NCBI RefSeq assembly: GCF_030219325.1
Contig: NZ_CP126625.1
Location: 3,212,857-3,276,856, forward strand
Direction of reading: 5' to 3'
Source of the DNA: Geothrix sp.
GTDB taxonomy: Bacteria; Acidobacteriota; Holophagae; Holophagales; Holophagaceae
Length of the DNA: 64,000 nucleotides
The notes below the pieces were generated by a model that did not search any database, was not told where the DNA came from, and worked only from the letters and a program-made list of their open reading frames with translations. This document shows positions 8,579 to 17,438 of the stretch, in pieces. Both the position numbers and the translations under genes were made by a program. The first letter of the stretch is position 1. Each line of letters starts with the position of its first letter.

Positions 8579-9511
8579 GTGACCCAGGGGGTAGTGACCA
8601 CCTCTCTCGAGCAGGGCTACCTGGTGAAGGGCCTCCGCACGGACGCGGCCGAGCTTCGGATGGTCCCGGAGCTCGGCGGACGGGTCATCAGCCTGCGCAG
8701 GCTCAGCTCCGGCCGGGAGTGGTGCTGGCACCAGCCCCACCCGGACTGGCTCTGGCGCAACGGGCCCGGGGATTCCTTCGGGGCCAGTCCCCAGGCGGGC
8801 ATCGACGAGTGCGTGCCGACCGTGGCGCCCTGCCGGGTCGGCGACCGGGACCTGCCCGACCATGGCGAAGTCTGGTTCCAGTGCTGGGAGCTGGAGCCCG
8901 AGGCCCTGGCCCGGCAGGAACTCTCGGCCACGGTGCGGCTGGCGGTCACACCCTTTCAGTTCCGCCGGTCCATCCGGGTCGGCACGGACGGTGCCTTCCT
9001 CTTCGATTACGCCCTGACCAACCTGGGCGACCGCCCCGAGCCATACCTCTGGTCCTTCCATCCCCTGCTGACCCTGGAATCGGGGGATCGCCTCGACCTT
9101 CCGGAGGAGGTCCGGAGCCTGCGTCTGAACGGGGGCCTTGGGGTGACCATCTCCCAGGGCGATGTGTGGGCCTACCCGGAACCGTTCCCCGGGGTGAGGC
9201 TCGATGCCGGCGAGCTTCCCGGAATGCCCGGCGCCTGCCTCAAGGGCTTCGCCGGCCCCCTGAAGACGGCCCGGGCGGGCATCGTGAACGGCCTGACCGG
9301 TGACCGCCTGGAGCTGGCATGGGATGGGTCCACGCTCCCCTTCCTCGGCGTGTGGATCAACCGCGGCCACGGCGGCTTCCACCACCTGGCCCTGGAACCC
9401 TGCAGCGGTGCACCGGATTCCCTCCTGGACGCCGTGGAGTCCTGGCGGCAGTACCGAGTCATCCCGCCGGGTGAGACGGTGCGGTGGTCCATCAGCGTCA
9501 GCCTGTCGTGA
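8579..9511 (+). CDS. Aldose 1-epimerase / galactose mutarotase-like protein
   Basis: Product of up to 310 residues with the galactose-mutarotase beta-sandwich pattern: MVPELGGRVISLRRL near the N-terminus, a His in DHGEVWFQCWEL (about residue 95) and a Glu in HHLALEPCSG (about residue 273) matching the acid/base pair expected of the superfamily. No signal peptide, so cytoplasmic. It may interconvert sugar anomers, which would help a beta-specific phosphorylase. The start is uncertain: GTG at 8579 gives the longest form, while GTG at 8594 has a G-rich stretch just upstream. It sits between the GH17-like gene and the symporter. Confidence 0.72.
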   Translation: MTQGVVTTSLEQGYLVKGLRTDAAELRMVPELGGRVISLRRLSSGREWCWHQPHPDWLWRNGPGDSFGASPQAGIDECVPTVAPCRVGDRDLPDHGEVWFQCWELEPEALARQELSATVRLAVTPFQFRRSIRVGTDGAFLFDYALTNLGDRPEPYLWSFHPLLTLESGDRLDLPEEVRSLRLNGGLGVTISQGDVWAYPEPFPGVRLDAGELPGMPGACLKGFAGPLKTARAGIVNGLTGDRLELAWDGSTLPFLGVWINRGHGGFHHLALEPCSGAPDSLLDAVESWRQYRVIPPGETVRWSISVSLS

Positions 9512-9524
9512 TGTGGGGGTTCCC

Positions 9525-11015
9525 GTGAACGCAGCCGAAGCCAATTCCACTCCTGCCACCGCCATGCTGGAAGACGGGCGCCTGTCCTTCGGAGAGAAGG
9601 TGGGCTACGCCCTGGGCGATGCCGCCTCCAACTTCTATTGGAAGACGTTTGAGTTCTTCATCATCTTCTTCTATACCGACGTGTTCGGCATCTCCGCCGG
9701 AGCCGTCGGCACCATGATGCTGGTGACCCGGGTCATGGACGCCGTGGCCGATCCGGTCATGGGAACCATCGCGGACCGCACCAAGACCCGCTGGGGGCAT
9801 TTCCGGCCTTACGTGCTCTGGTTCGCCATCCCGCTGGCCGGTGCGGGGGTGCTCACCTTCACGACCCCCAGCCTCGGCGGAGGGGCCAAGCTCCTCTACG
9901 CCTATGCGACCTACTGTCTCCTGATGCTCCTCTACACCGCGGTGAACATCCCCTACAGCGCCCTGCTCGGCGTCATGACGCCCAACTCGAAGGAGCGCAC
10001 CTCCCTGGCCTCCTTCCGGTTCGTCGGGGCCTTTTCCGTGGCGGTCCTGGTGCAGTACTGCACGCCCAGCCTGGCCCAGTGGTTCGGGATGTCATCGGCC
10101 CTGCGTGCCCAGCACAGCTTCCTGGCCCACCCCATCGACTGGGTGCGCTGGTTCCTCTCCCGGGACTTCCTCACCCTGCCCTCCGACCCGGCCAAGGGGT
10201 GGCAGATGACCATGGTCCTGTACGGCGCCTTCGCAGTCGTCCTCCTGATCCTCTGCTTCGCCACCACCCACGAGCGGGTCACTCCGCCCGAGGACCAGAG
10301 CCCGGACTTCAAGGAGGACCTGAAGAGCATGCTCACGAGCCGCGCCTTCGTGGTGATGCTCGGGGTCCTGATCATCATGATCATGTCCTTCGTGCTCAGG
10401 GGCTCGGTCTCGGCCTACTACTTCAAGTACTACGTCCAGCGCAACGACCTCCTCGGCCCCTTCCTGGTGGCCAACGCCCTGGCCTTCCTGGCGGCGGTGG
10501 TCATCACGCCCACCATCGCCCGGCACTTTGACAAGAAGACCCTGTTCATCGCCGCCATCGGCATCGGCGGCCTCATCATCGGCGGCTTCTGGCTGGCCAA
10601 GCCCACGGACATCGGGCTCATGTTCGGCCTGCAGATCCTCGCCAGCTTCATCATCGGGTTCAACTCGCCCCTGGTCTGGGCCATGTTCGCGGACACCGCC
10701 GACGACGCCGAGTGGCGCCTGGGGCGCCGGAACACGGGGCTGGTCTTCGCTTCGGCCGTTTTCGGCATGAAGATCGGGCTGGCCCTGGGTGCCTGGGTGA
10801 CGGGGCTCCTGCTGACCGGCTTCGGTTACCTCGCCAACCAGGAGCAGTCGGCCACCTCGCTGCTGGGCATCCGGCTCTCCATGAGCCTGATCCCCGCCCT
10901 GATGCTGGTGGTGGCTGCCGTCCTCATGAGGGCCTACCCCCTCGATGACCAGAAGATGGTCCAGATTGAGAAGGACCTGGCCAGCCGCAAGAAGGGGCTC
11001 GAAGGCGAGGCCTGA
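9525..11015 (+). CDS. GPH-family sugar:cation symporter (MFS superfamily)
   Basis: Product of 496 residues with about 12 hydrophobic segments. The signature DAVADPVMGTIADRTKTRWG after the second segment identifies the glycoside-pentoside-hexuronide:cation symporter family. GTG at 9525 was chosen because it has GGGGG seven bases upstream and gives a normal family length; ATG at 9564 is an alternative. Given its neighbours, it probably imports gluco-oligosaccharides (laminari-type) across the inner membrane. Its stop overlaps the start of the phosphorylase gene (TGATG), suggesting translational coupling of import and phosphorolysis. Confidence 0.87.
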   Translation: MNAAEANSTPATAMLEDGRLSFGEKVGYALGDAASNFYWKTFEFFIIFFYTDVFGISAGAVGTMMLVTRVMDAVADPVMGTIADRTKTRWGHFRPYVLWFAIPLAGAGVLTFTTPSLGGGAKLLYAYATYCLLMLLYTAVNIPYSALLGVMTPNSKERTSLASFRFVGAFSVAVLVQYCTPSLAQWFGMSSALRAQHSFLAHPIDWVRWFLSRDFLTLPSDPAKGWQMTMVLYGAFAVVLLILCFATTHERVTPPEDQSPDFKEDLKSMLTSRAFVVMLGVLIIMIMSFVLRGSVSAYYFKYYVQRNDLLGPFLVANALAFLAAVVITPTIARHFDKKTLFIAAIGIGGLIIGGFWLAKPTDIGLMFGLQILASFIIGFNSPLVWAMFADTADDAEWRLGRRNTGLVFASAVFGMKIGLALGAWVTGLLLTGFGYLANQEQSATSLLGIRLSMSLIPALMLVVAAVLMRAYPLDDQKMVQIEKDLASRKKGLEGEA

Positions 11016-14000
11016 TGGATCCACGGAGAGATGAGCGTATGCCAGCCACCCATGCAGCAGATGCAACCCTGAAGCACCCCGGCTCGCCGGCCGAGGGCTC
11101 CATCGTGGAATTCGAAGGCGAATCCTATTACCGCATCACCAACCACGACGCGATGGCGCCCTTCTTCATGAGTCTGGTGAGCGACTCGGACCACTGGCTC
11201 TTCATCTCGAGCAATGGCGCCCTCACGGCCGGGCGGAAGGATGCGGAGCACGCGCTCTTCCCCTACTACACCGACGACCGGATCCATGACAGCCAGGATC
11301 AGACCGGCAGCCTGACCCTCTTCCGCATCACGCGCCGGGAGCGGACCTTTCTCTGGGAACCCTTCAGCCAGCGGCTTGAGGGGCTGTACCAGGTCACCCG
11401 CAGCCTGTACAAAAGCGTCCATGGCAACAAGATCCTGTTCGAAGAGGCCAACCACGACCTGGGCCTCACCTTCCGCTATGCGTGGATGAACAGCGAGCGC
11501 TTCGGGTTCGTCCGACGGGCGATGCTCACCAACCAGGGGGACGACGAGGTCCATGTCCTGCTCGTCGATGGCATCCAGAACGTCCTGCCTGCGGGGGTCG
11601 AGCGGCGCTTCCAGGTGGAGTTCAGCACCCTCGTCGACGGGTACAAGCGCACGGAGCTGATCAGGCCCTCGGGCCTCGCCCTCTTCCGCCTCAGCTCGGT
11701 ACCCGTGGACAAGCCCGAGCCGAGCGAGGCCCTGCGGGTCAACCTGGCCTGGTCCACCGGGCTGGAGCCTGCCCAGCGCCTGCTCTCCACCACTCAGCTC
11801 AAGGCCTTCCGGCTGGGGGCGACGCTTCGCGAGGAAAGCGACATCCGTGGGCAGCGTGGCGCCTACCTCCTGCACGGTGGCTTTCCCCTGGGCGGAGGCG
11901 AACAGAAGGACTGGCTCGTCGTGGCGGAGCTCAACCAGGACGCCACGGCGGTCGTCGCCCTGAAGCATCGCCTGGAGTCCGAATCCAGCCTGAAGGCTGA
12001 GGTCCTGAGTGATGTCGCCAGAGGCACCCGGAACCTGCTGCGGATCGTGGCCTGTTCCGACGGACTCCAGCTGACGGGCGACCCGTTGAACGCCCAGCGG
12101 CATTTCTCGAACACCCTGTTCAACCTCTTGCGGGGCGGCGTTCCCGACGATGGCTACCGGATCTCCCGCAGCGACCTGGCGTCCTTCCTGGCCCAATCGA
12201 ACAAGACGGTGGCCCGGCGGCATGCGCTGTTCCTGGAGCAGCTCCCGGACCACCTGCAGCACCGTGACCTGATCGACCGGGTGACCGCCCTGGGCGATCT
12301 GGACCTCGAGCGGCTCACCAAGGAGTACCTGCCCCTCACCTTCAGCCGCCGACACGGGGATCCCAGCCGGCCCTGGAACAGCTTCTCCATCGAGGTGAAG
12401 GACGAGTGGGGCGAGAAGATCCTCAACTACGAGGGCAACTGGCGGGACATCTTCCAGAACTGGGAGGCCCTGGGCCATTCCTTTCCCGGTTTTCTGGAGA
12501 GCATGATCTTCAAGTTCGCCGACTGCTCGACGGTGGATGGCCACAACCCCTACCGCCTCATGCGGATCGGCTTCGACTGGGAAGTGAGCGATCCCCAGGA
12601 TCCCTGGTCCTTCATCGGCTACTGGGGCGATCACCAGGTGATCTACCTGCTCAAGCTGCTGGAGGCCTCTCGACGCTTCGACCCAGGCCTGCTGACGGGC
12701 CTGCTGGACCGACCGATCTTCACCTATGCCAATGTCCCCTACCGCATCAAGCCCTACCAGGACATGCTCGCCAACCCTCACGACACCATCGCCTTCGACG
12801 CGGCGGCTCACGAGGAGGCGATGGCACGGGCGAAGGCCCTGGGAGCGGATGGCCTCGCCGTGCTGGGCGCCCAGGGGACGGTCCTCCGGGCCAGCCTGGC
12901 CGAGAAGCTCCTGCTGGTAGCCCTCTCCAAGCTGGCGAATTACGTCCCGGAGGCCGGGATCTGGATGAACACCCAGCGACCCGAGTGGAACGACGCCAAC
13001 AACGCCCTGGTGGGCTACGGCGTGTCCATGGTGACCCTCTACTACCTTCGCCGGTACCTGGCCTTCTGCCGGGAGCTCCTGCCGGAAGCGCCCGGGGGAT
13101 GGCTCGAGCTGGCGGAGGAGCTCCACAGATTCCTGGAGGACGTGGATCGCGCCCTCGCCGGGCATCCACCGACGCCCGGCCAGGCCATCTCCAACTGTGA
13201 GCGGAAACAGGTCCTGGATGCACTGGGGCAGGCCGGCACGGTCTATCGGACCGAGATCTATGACCGGGGGTTCTCGGGATCCAGGGTCCAGGTGCCCGTG
13301 GAGCGCCTCCTCGGCTTCCTGAATGGGGCGCTGGAGCACATCGACCACGCCATCCGGCTGAACCTGCGGCCCGACGGCCTCTACCATTCGTACCACGTGA
13401 TGAAAGTCGTCGGGGACGGGATCGAGATCCGCCCGCTCTACGAGATGCTGGAAGGCCAGGTGGCCGTGCTCAGCTCCGGCGTCCTGTCGGGAGAGGCGTC
13501 CGTGGCCGTGCTGGATGCCCTGCGGTCGAGCCAGCTCTACCGGACCGACCAGGCCAGCTACCTCCTCTACCCGGACCGTCCCCTGCCCCACTTCCTGGAC
13601 AAGAACATTCTCCCGGCCCAGGCCGTCGCCTGTTCGCCGCTGCTGACAACGCTCCTGGCCGATGGGAATGAGCGTCTCGTGACCCGGGATGTCGAGGGCC
13701 AAGTCCACTTCAATGCCGACTTCAGGAATGTCTCGCACCTTCGGGAGGCACTGGACAGGCTGAAGCATGGTCCCTACCGGAGCATGGCGGAAACCGAGGA
13801 AGCCCAGCTGCTGGCCCTCTATGAGCAGGTCTTCGACCACCAGTCCTTCACAGGACGCTCTGGAACCTTCTACAAGTACGAAGGCCTGGGTTGTATCTAC
13901 TGGCACATGGTGTCGAAGCTGCTCCTGGCCGTCGACGAGACGAGGCAGCGCACCTGCGATGAGTCCCAGGCCGTCGGGGACCGTCTCAGCGCGCACTACC

Positions 14001-14497
14001 GGGCCATCCGCGAGGGGCTGGGAAGCCACAAGCCGCCCTCCCTGCATGGGGCGATTCCCATCGACCCCTACTCGCACACAACCGGGTTCGCCGGCGCCCA
14101 GCAGCCCGGCATGACAGGTCAGGTCAAGGAGGACATCCTCAGCCGCCTGGGCGAGATGGGAGTTCAAGTCTCGCAGGGGCGCATCGCCTTCCTGCCCTGG
14201 CTCATACGTGACGGAGAGTTCCTGAGCCAACGTGCCAGATTCGCCTTCCTGGACGTGGAAGGTCACCCTGAACACCTGGACCTTGAGCCAGGAACGTTTG
14301 CCTTCACGCTCTGCCAGGTTCCGGTCGTGATCCACCGGTCTGGGTCCCCTGGCATCCAGGTCCTCCGCCAGGCAGGTTCCGTGGATGTTGTGGAGGGACT
14401 GCGGCTGGACACTGATGCCAGCAAGGCCATCTTCAGTCGCAGCGGTGAGGTCAGGCGGCTGGAGGTCTGCCTGGGCCGCTCCAACCCTGGCTCCTGA
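11015..14497 (+). CDS. GH94-clan glycoside phosphorylase, probably GH149/GH161-type beta-1,3-glucan phosphorylase
   Basis: Product of 1160 residues, much longer than classical GH94 cellobiose phosphorylases (about 800) but close to GH149 and GH161 beta-1,3-glucan phosphorylases. The candidate catalytic Asp lies in RPEWNDANNALVGYG (about residue 660), matching the WNDA motif of the GH94 clan. Near residue 1018, YSHTTGFAGAQQPGMTGQ may form the phosphate/substrate site. There is no signal peptide, so it is cytoplasmic. Predicted reaction: beta-1,3-glucan(n) + phosphate to glucan(n-1) + glucose-1-phosphate. The start is either ATG 11015, overlapping the symporter stop, or ATG 11039 (eight codons later), which has GGAGAG before it. 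The exact GH family is inferred from length, motifs and neighbours. Confidence 0.72.
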   Translation: MDPRRDERMPATHAADATLKHPGSPAEGSIVEFEGESYYRITNHDAMAPFFMSLVSDSDHWLFISSNGALTAGRKDAEHALFPYYTDDRIHDSQDQTGSLTLFRITRRERTFLWEPFSQRLEGLYQVTRSLYKSVHGNKILFEEANHDLGLTFRYAWMNSERFGFVRRAMLTNQGDDEVHVLLVDGIQNVLPAGVERRFQVEFSTLVDGYKRTELIRPSGLALFRLSSVPVDKPEPSEALRVNLAWSTGLEPAQRLLSTTQLKAFRLGATLREESDIRGQRGAYLLHGGFPLGGGEQKDWLVVAELNQDATAVVALKHRLESESSLKAEVLSDVARGTRNLLRIVACSDGLQLTGDPLNAQRHFSNTLFNLLRGGVPDDGYRISRSDLASFLAQSNKTVARRHALFLEQLPDHLQHRDLIDRVTALGDLDLERLTKEYLPLTFSRRHGDPSRPWNSFSIEVKDEWGEKILNYEGNWRDIFQNWEALGHSFPGFLESMIFKFADCSTVDGHNPYRLMRIGFDWEVSDPQDPWSFIGYWGDHQVIYLLKLLEASRRFDPGLLTGLLDRPIFTYANVPYRIKPYQDMLANPHDTIAFDAAAHEEAMARAKALGADGLAVLGAQGTVLRASLAEKLLLVALSKLANYVPEAGIWMNTQRPEWNDANNALVGYGVSMVTLYYLRRYLAFCRELLPEAPGGWLELAEELHRFLEDVDRALAGHPPTPGQAISNCERKQVLDALGQAGTVYRTEIYDRGFSGSRVQVPVERLLGFLNGALEHIDHAIRLNLRPDGLYHSYHVMKVVGDGIEIRPLYEMLEGQVAVLSSGVLSGEASVAVLDALRSSQLYRTDQASYLLYPDRPLPHFLDKNILPAQAVACSPLLTTLLADGNERLVTRDVEGQVHFNADFRNVSHLREALDRLKHGPYRSMAETEEAQLLALYEQVFDHQSFTGRSGTFYKYEGLGCIYWHMVSKLLLAVDETRQRTCDESQAVGDRLSAHYRAIREGLGSHKPPSLHGAIPIDPYSHTTGFAGAQQPGMTGQVKEDILSRLGEMGVQVSQGRIAFLPWLIRDGEFLSQRARFAFLDVEGHPEHLDLEPGTFAFTLCQVPVVIHRSGSPGIQVLRQAGSVDVVEGLRLDTDASKAIFSRSGEVRRLEVCLGRSNPGS

Positions 14498-14761
14498 GCC
14501 AGAACAAACTTGTACAGGACGCACAAATCGTGAGAAGACGCGGTTCAGACATCGTGATCCGCTGCGATTCCCCGATGGGCTTGTCCTGACCCATGGCAAG
14601 CAGGGGACGAGTGATCCGGTGGATTGCGATCGGGAGGGGAGGACGCGCCCGAGTGGGATTCGTGAGTGGCACCACCAGCCGAGCCACAGCTCCAGAGGTA
14701 GGGGCGGTCCATGCTTCCGTTCCCGGTCATAATCTGGTCCACAGTACAGGAAGGAGTCGTC
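14498..14761. promoter_or_regulatory. Intergenic region before the molybdenum hydroxylase genes
   Basis: 264 bases without a supported gene. CATAAT at 14728-14733 is a possible -10 box 28 bases before the next start, but no good -35 is seen. Two loosely similar stretches (GTGATCCG followed by GCGAT) occur around 14553 and 14619. No terminator-like hairpin with a T-run follows the phosphorylase gene. Confidence 0.25.
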
Positions 14762-15235
14762 ATGGCCAGGACCCTTTCGTTCACGCTGAATGGCAAGCAG
14801 GTGGTCACAACCGCCGACGGCTCGCGCATGCTGGCCTGTGTGCTGCGCGAGGACCTGGCCCTCACTGGCACCAAGATCGGCTGCGGGCAGGGTCTCTGCG
14901 GCGCCTGCACGGTGCTCGTCGACGGGGAGGCCGTGCGCTCCTGCTCCACGCCGCTGGCCGCCGTGGCGGGCAAGGCGGTGCTCACCATCGAAGGCCTGGG
15001 CCTGCAGGAGAAGCTCCACCCCGTGCAGGAGGCCTTCCTGGATCACCACGCCTTCCAGTGCGGCTTCTGCACCCCGGGCATGATCCTCAGCGCCTACGCG
15101 CTGCTGAAGAAGACACCCAGACCGGATCGCCGTCAGGTGGCCGAGGCCCTGGATGGCAACCTCTGCCGCTGCGGCGCCCACGTGCGGATCCTGGCCGCGG
15201 TCGAAGCCGCCGCCCAGAAGGGAGGTGCCAAATGA
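14762..15235 (+). CDS. (2Fe-2S) small subunit of a xanthine dehydrogenase-family hydroxylase (IorA-like)
   Basis: Product of 157 residues carrying both iron-sulfur clusters of molybdenum hydroxylases: a plant-ferredoxin-type site CGQGLCGACTVLVDGEAVRSC, written here as Cys-x4-Cys-x2-Cys-x11-Cys near residues 40-61, and a C-terminal helical site with FQCGFCTPGM and GNLCRCGAH. It passes electrons from the molybdenum site to an acceptor. The ATG at 14762 follows GGAAGGAG, a strong site; an earlier in-frame ATG at 14711 is poorer. The gene ends with an ATGA overlap into a 25-codon ORF, then the large subunit. As in isoquinoline 1-oxidoreductase-type enzymes, no FAD subunit gene is next to it. Confidence 0.9.
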   Translation: MARTLSFTLNGKQVVTTADGSRMLACVLREDLALTGTKIGCGQGLCGACTVLVDGEAVRSCSTPLAAVAGKAVLTIEGLGLQEKLHPVQEAFLDHHAFQCGFCTPGMILSAYALLKKTPRPDRRQVAEALDGNLCRCGAHVRILAAVEAAAQKGGAK

Positions 15236-15309
15236 GGCCGGAGCAGGAGCGGAGGGCCACGGGCCGAAGGCCCGCCCCGCAGGGGTTTGGCGTAGGAGGT
15301 GCCAAATGA
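15221..15309 (+). repeat. Direct repeat GGAGGTGCCAAATGA flanking a two-hairpin insert
   Basis: The 15-base sequence GGAGGTGCCAAATGA occurs at 15221-15235 and again, identically, at 15295-15309. Each copy supplies a ribosome-binding site and an ATGA stop/start. Between them lie a perfect hairpin, CGGGCC-GAA-GGCCCG at 15260-15274, and a smaller one, CCCC-GCA-GGGG at 15275-15285. The layout resembles a small palindromic (REP-like) element that duplicated the intercistronic junction. Confidence 0.75.
15232..15309 (+). CDS. 25-residue micro-ORF wedged between hydroxylase subunits
   Basis: ATG at 15232 overlaps the small-subunit stop (ATGA) and TGA at 15307-15309 overlaps the large-subunit ATG at 15306 (ATGA again). 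GGAGG lies six bases before its start. The predicted peptide starts MRPEQERRATGRR, is Arg/Gly/Pro-rich and ends GGAK, the same as the small-subunit tail, because the junction is duplicated. It has no recognisable domain or membrane segment. It may be translated simply to keep coupling across an inserted palindrome rather than to make a functional peptide. Confidence 0.5.
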   Translation: MRPEQERRATGRRPAPQGFGVGGAK

Positions 15310-17408
15310 ACCGGCGCGACTTCCTCAAGGCCACGGGGGCCGTGGGCCTCTTCGTCACCTTCCCCATCCCGGCTTTTTCGCAGGAACCTGAGAAGATCCC
15401 CAACGACGTGCCCGAGTACCCCAAGGACTTCAACGCCTACCTCAAGATCGGGCCCGATGGCCGCGTGGGCTGCTTCGTGGGGAAGATCGAGATGGGCCAG
15501 GGCAACATGACGGCCCTCGCCATGCTGGCGGCCGAAGAGCTGGATGTGCCGCTGGATCAGGTGGACATGCTCATGGGCGACACGGACCTCTGCCCCTGGG
15601 ATGGCGGCACCTGGGGCTCCCTCAGCATCTGGCAGTTCGGTCCCGTGCTGCGGGGCGCCGCCGCCGAGGCCAGGGCCGTGCTGATCCAGATGGCCTCGGA
15701 GCGGCTGGGCATCGCCGCCGAACGCCTCCAGGTGAAGGCTGGCGTGGTGTCGTCGCTGGGCGACCCTTCGAAGCGCGTGTCCTATGGCGAACTGGTGCAG
15801 GGCAAACGGATCGAGCGGCACCTGAAGGACGTGAAGGTGAAGCCCGTGGCCGAGTTCACGCTGGTGGGCCAGGAGGTGCCTCGCAAGGATGGCCGGCTGA
15901 AGGTCACGGGCGGCGCCAAGTACACCGCCGACATCGTGCCCGAAGGCACCCTGTACGCCGCCATCCTCCGTCCACCGGCGCACGGCGCCAAGCTGCTGTC
16001 CGTGGATGTCTCCGCCGCCGAGAGGCTGCCGGGGGTGAAGGTGATCCAGGCCGGCGACCTGGTGGCCGCCCTGCACGCGCACAGCGACCAGGCTCGCGAG
16101 GCCCTCGGCCAGATCAAGGCCACGTTCCAGCCCTCACCCTCCACGCTGACTAACGACAACATCTTCGACCACCTGCTCAAGGCCGCACCGCCCGCACGGC
16201 AGCTGGCCGCCAAGGGCGACCTAAAAGCGGGCGAGGCTTCCGCCATCCACCAGGTCGAGGCCACCTACCTGGACAACTACATCGCCCACGCGCCCATGGA
16301 GCCCCACACGGCCGTGGCCCAGTGGGAGAGGGGCAAACTCACGGTGTGGGCCTCCACCCAGGCACCCTTCCTGCTGCGGGGGATGCTGGCCAAGGCCCAC
16401 GGCTTGTCCGCCCGGCAGGTGCGCGTCATCACGCCCTTCCTGGGCGGCGGCTTCGGGGGCAAGGGCATGGCCCCCCAGGCCCTTGAAGCGGCGCGACTGG
16501 CCAAGGCGGCGGGCTGCCCGGTGCAGGTCACCTGGAGCCGCAAGGAGGAGTTCTTCCTCGACAGCTTCCGCCCCGCGGGCGTCGTGAAGATCCGCTCCGG
16601 CCTCACGAAGGAGGGGAGGATCGCCTTCTGGGAGCACCAGGTCACCGCCGCGGGCGAATCCGAGGCGGAGACCATGTACGACATCCCGCACCAGCGCAGC
16701 ACCTCCGCCGGCACCTGGATGGGGGGCAACCCCGCCGGGTTCCACCCCTTCGCGGTGGGCGCCTGGCGGGCCCCGGCGGCCAACACCAACGTGTTCGCCA
16801 AGGAATCCCACATGGACATGCTGGCCGCCAAGGCGGGCGTGGACCCGCTGGAGTTCCGCCTCCGCCACGTGAAGGATCCCCGCATGGTCACCGTGCTGAA
16901 GGCCGCCGAGAAGGCCTTCGGGTGGACCCGCAAGCCCGGCCCCAGCGGCCGGGGCTTCGGCTTGGCCTGCGTCAACCACCGCAGCACCCTGGTGGCCGCC
17001 ATGGCTGAAGTGGCCGTGGACAGGAAGACCGGGGAAGTGAAGGTCAAGCGCGTGGTGATGGCGCAGGACATGGGGGTGGTGGTGCATCCCGACGGCGCCC
17101 GCCAGCAGGTGGAGGGCTGCGTCACCATGGGCCTGGGCTACAGCCTCTACGAGCAGATCCGCTTCAGGAACGGCCAGGTCCTCGACGAGAACTTCGACAC
17201 GTACCAGCTGCCCCGCTTCTCCCAGATGCCCACCATCGAGACCATCCTCATCCCCAACCCGGACGTCCCGGCCCAGGGGGGCGGTGAGCCCGCCATCGTC
17301 GTCATGGGCGCCCTCATCGCCAACGCCATCCACGACGCCATCGGCGTGCGCATGCTGCAGATGCCCATGACGCCGGAGCGGATCAAGCAGGCGCTTGAGA
17401 GGGCCTGA
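15306..17408 (+). CDS. Molybdopterin-binding large subunit of a xanthine dehydrogenase-family hydroxylase (IorB-like)
   Basis: Product of 700 residues with an N-terminal Tat signal (MNRRDFLKATGAVGLF), so the mature enzyme acts in the periplasm, the small subunit presumably travelling with it. It contains VGKIEMGQGNMTALAML near residue 57, FLGGGFGGKG near 377 for the molybdopterin, and near the C-terminus the GGGEPA motif with the catalytic Glu. Length and the Tat signal match the isoquinoline 1-oxidoreductase beta-type group, which oxidises aldehydes or N-heterocycles; the real substrate cannot be told. AGGAGGT precedes the start. No maturation gene (XdhC-like) or FAD subunit is adjacent. Confidence 0.88.
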   Translation: MNRRDFLKATGAVGLFVTFPIPAFSQEPEKIPNDVPEYPKDFNAYLKIGPDGRVGCFVGKIEMGQGNMTALAMLAAEELDVPLDQVDMLMGDTDLCPWDGGTWGSLSIWQFGPVLRGAAAEARAVLIQMASERLGIAAERLQVKAGVVSSLGDPSKRVSYGELVQGKRIERHLKDVKVKPVAEFTLVGQEVPRKDGRLKVTGGAKYTADIVPEGTLYAAILRPPAHGAKLLSVDVSAAERLPGVKVIQAGDLVAALHAHSDQAREALGQIKATFQPSPSTLTNDNIFDHLLKAAPPARQLAAKGDLKAGEASAIHQVEATYLDNYIAHAPMEPHTAVAQWERGKLTVWASTQAPFLLRGMLAKAHGLSARQVRVITPFLGGGFGGKGMAPQALEAARLAKAAGCPVQVTWSRKEEFFLDSFRPAGVVKIRSGLTKEGRIAFWEHQVTAAGESEAETMYDIPHQRSTSAGTWMGGNPAGFHPFAVGAWRAPAANTNVFAKESHMDMLAAKAGVDPLEFRLRHVKDPRMVTVLKAAEKAFGWTRKPGPSGRGFGLACVNHRSTLVAAMAEVAVDRKTGEVKVKRVVMAQDMGVVVHPDGARQQVEGCVTMGLGYSLYEQIRFRNGQVLDENFDTYQLPRFSQMPTIETILIPNPDVPAQGGGEPAIVVMGALIANAIHDAIGVRMLQMPMTPERIKQALERA

Positions 17409-17438
17409 ATCGTGCGGCTTTCCTGACATGCTGGCGGC

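Noticed and set aside
14728-14733. CATAAT as a promoter -10 box for the hydroxylase genes
   Set aside because: No acceptable -35 at a 16-18 base spacing; kept only as a remark.
10934-15433. A 1499-codon open frame on the minus strand across the phosphorylase and hydroxylase genes
   Set aside because: No family resemblance, antisense to clear genes, and no ribosome-binding site; a codon-bias artefact.
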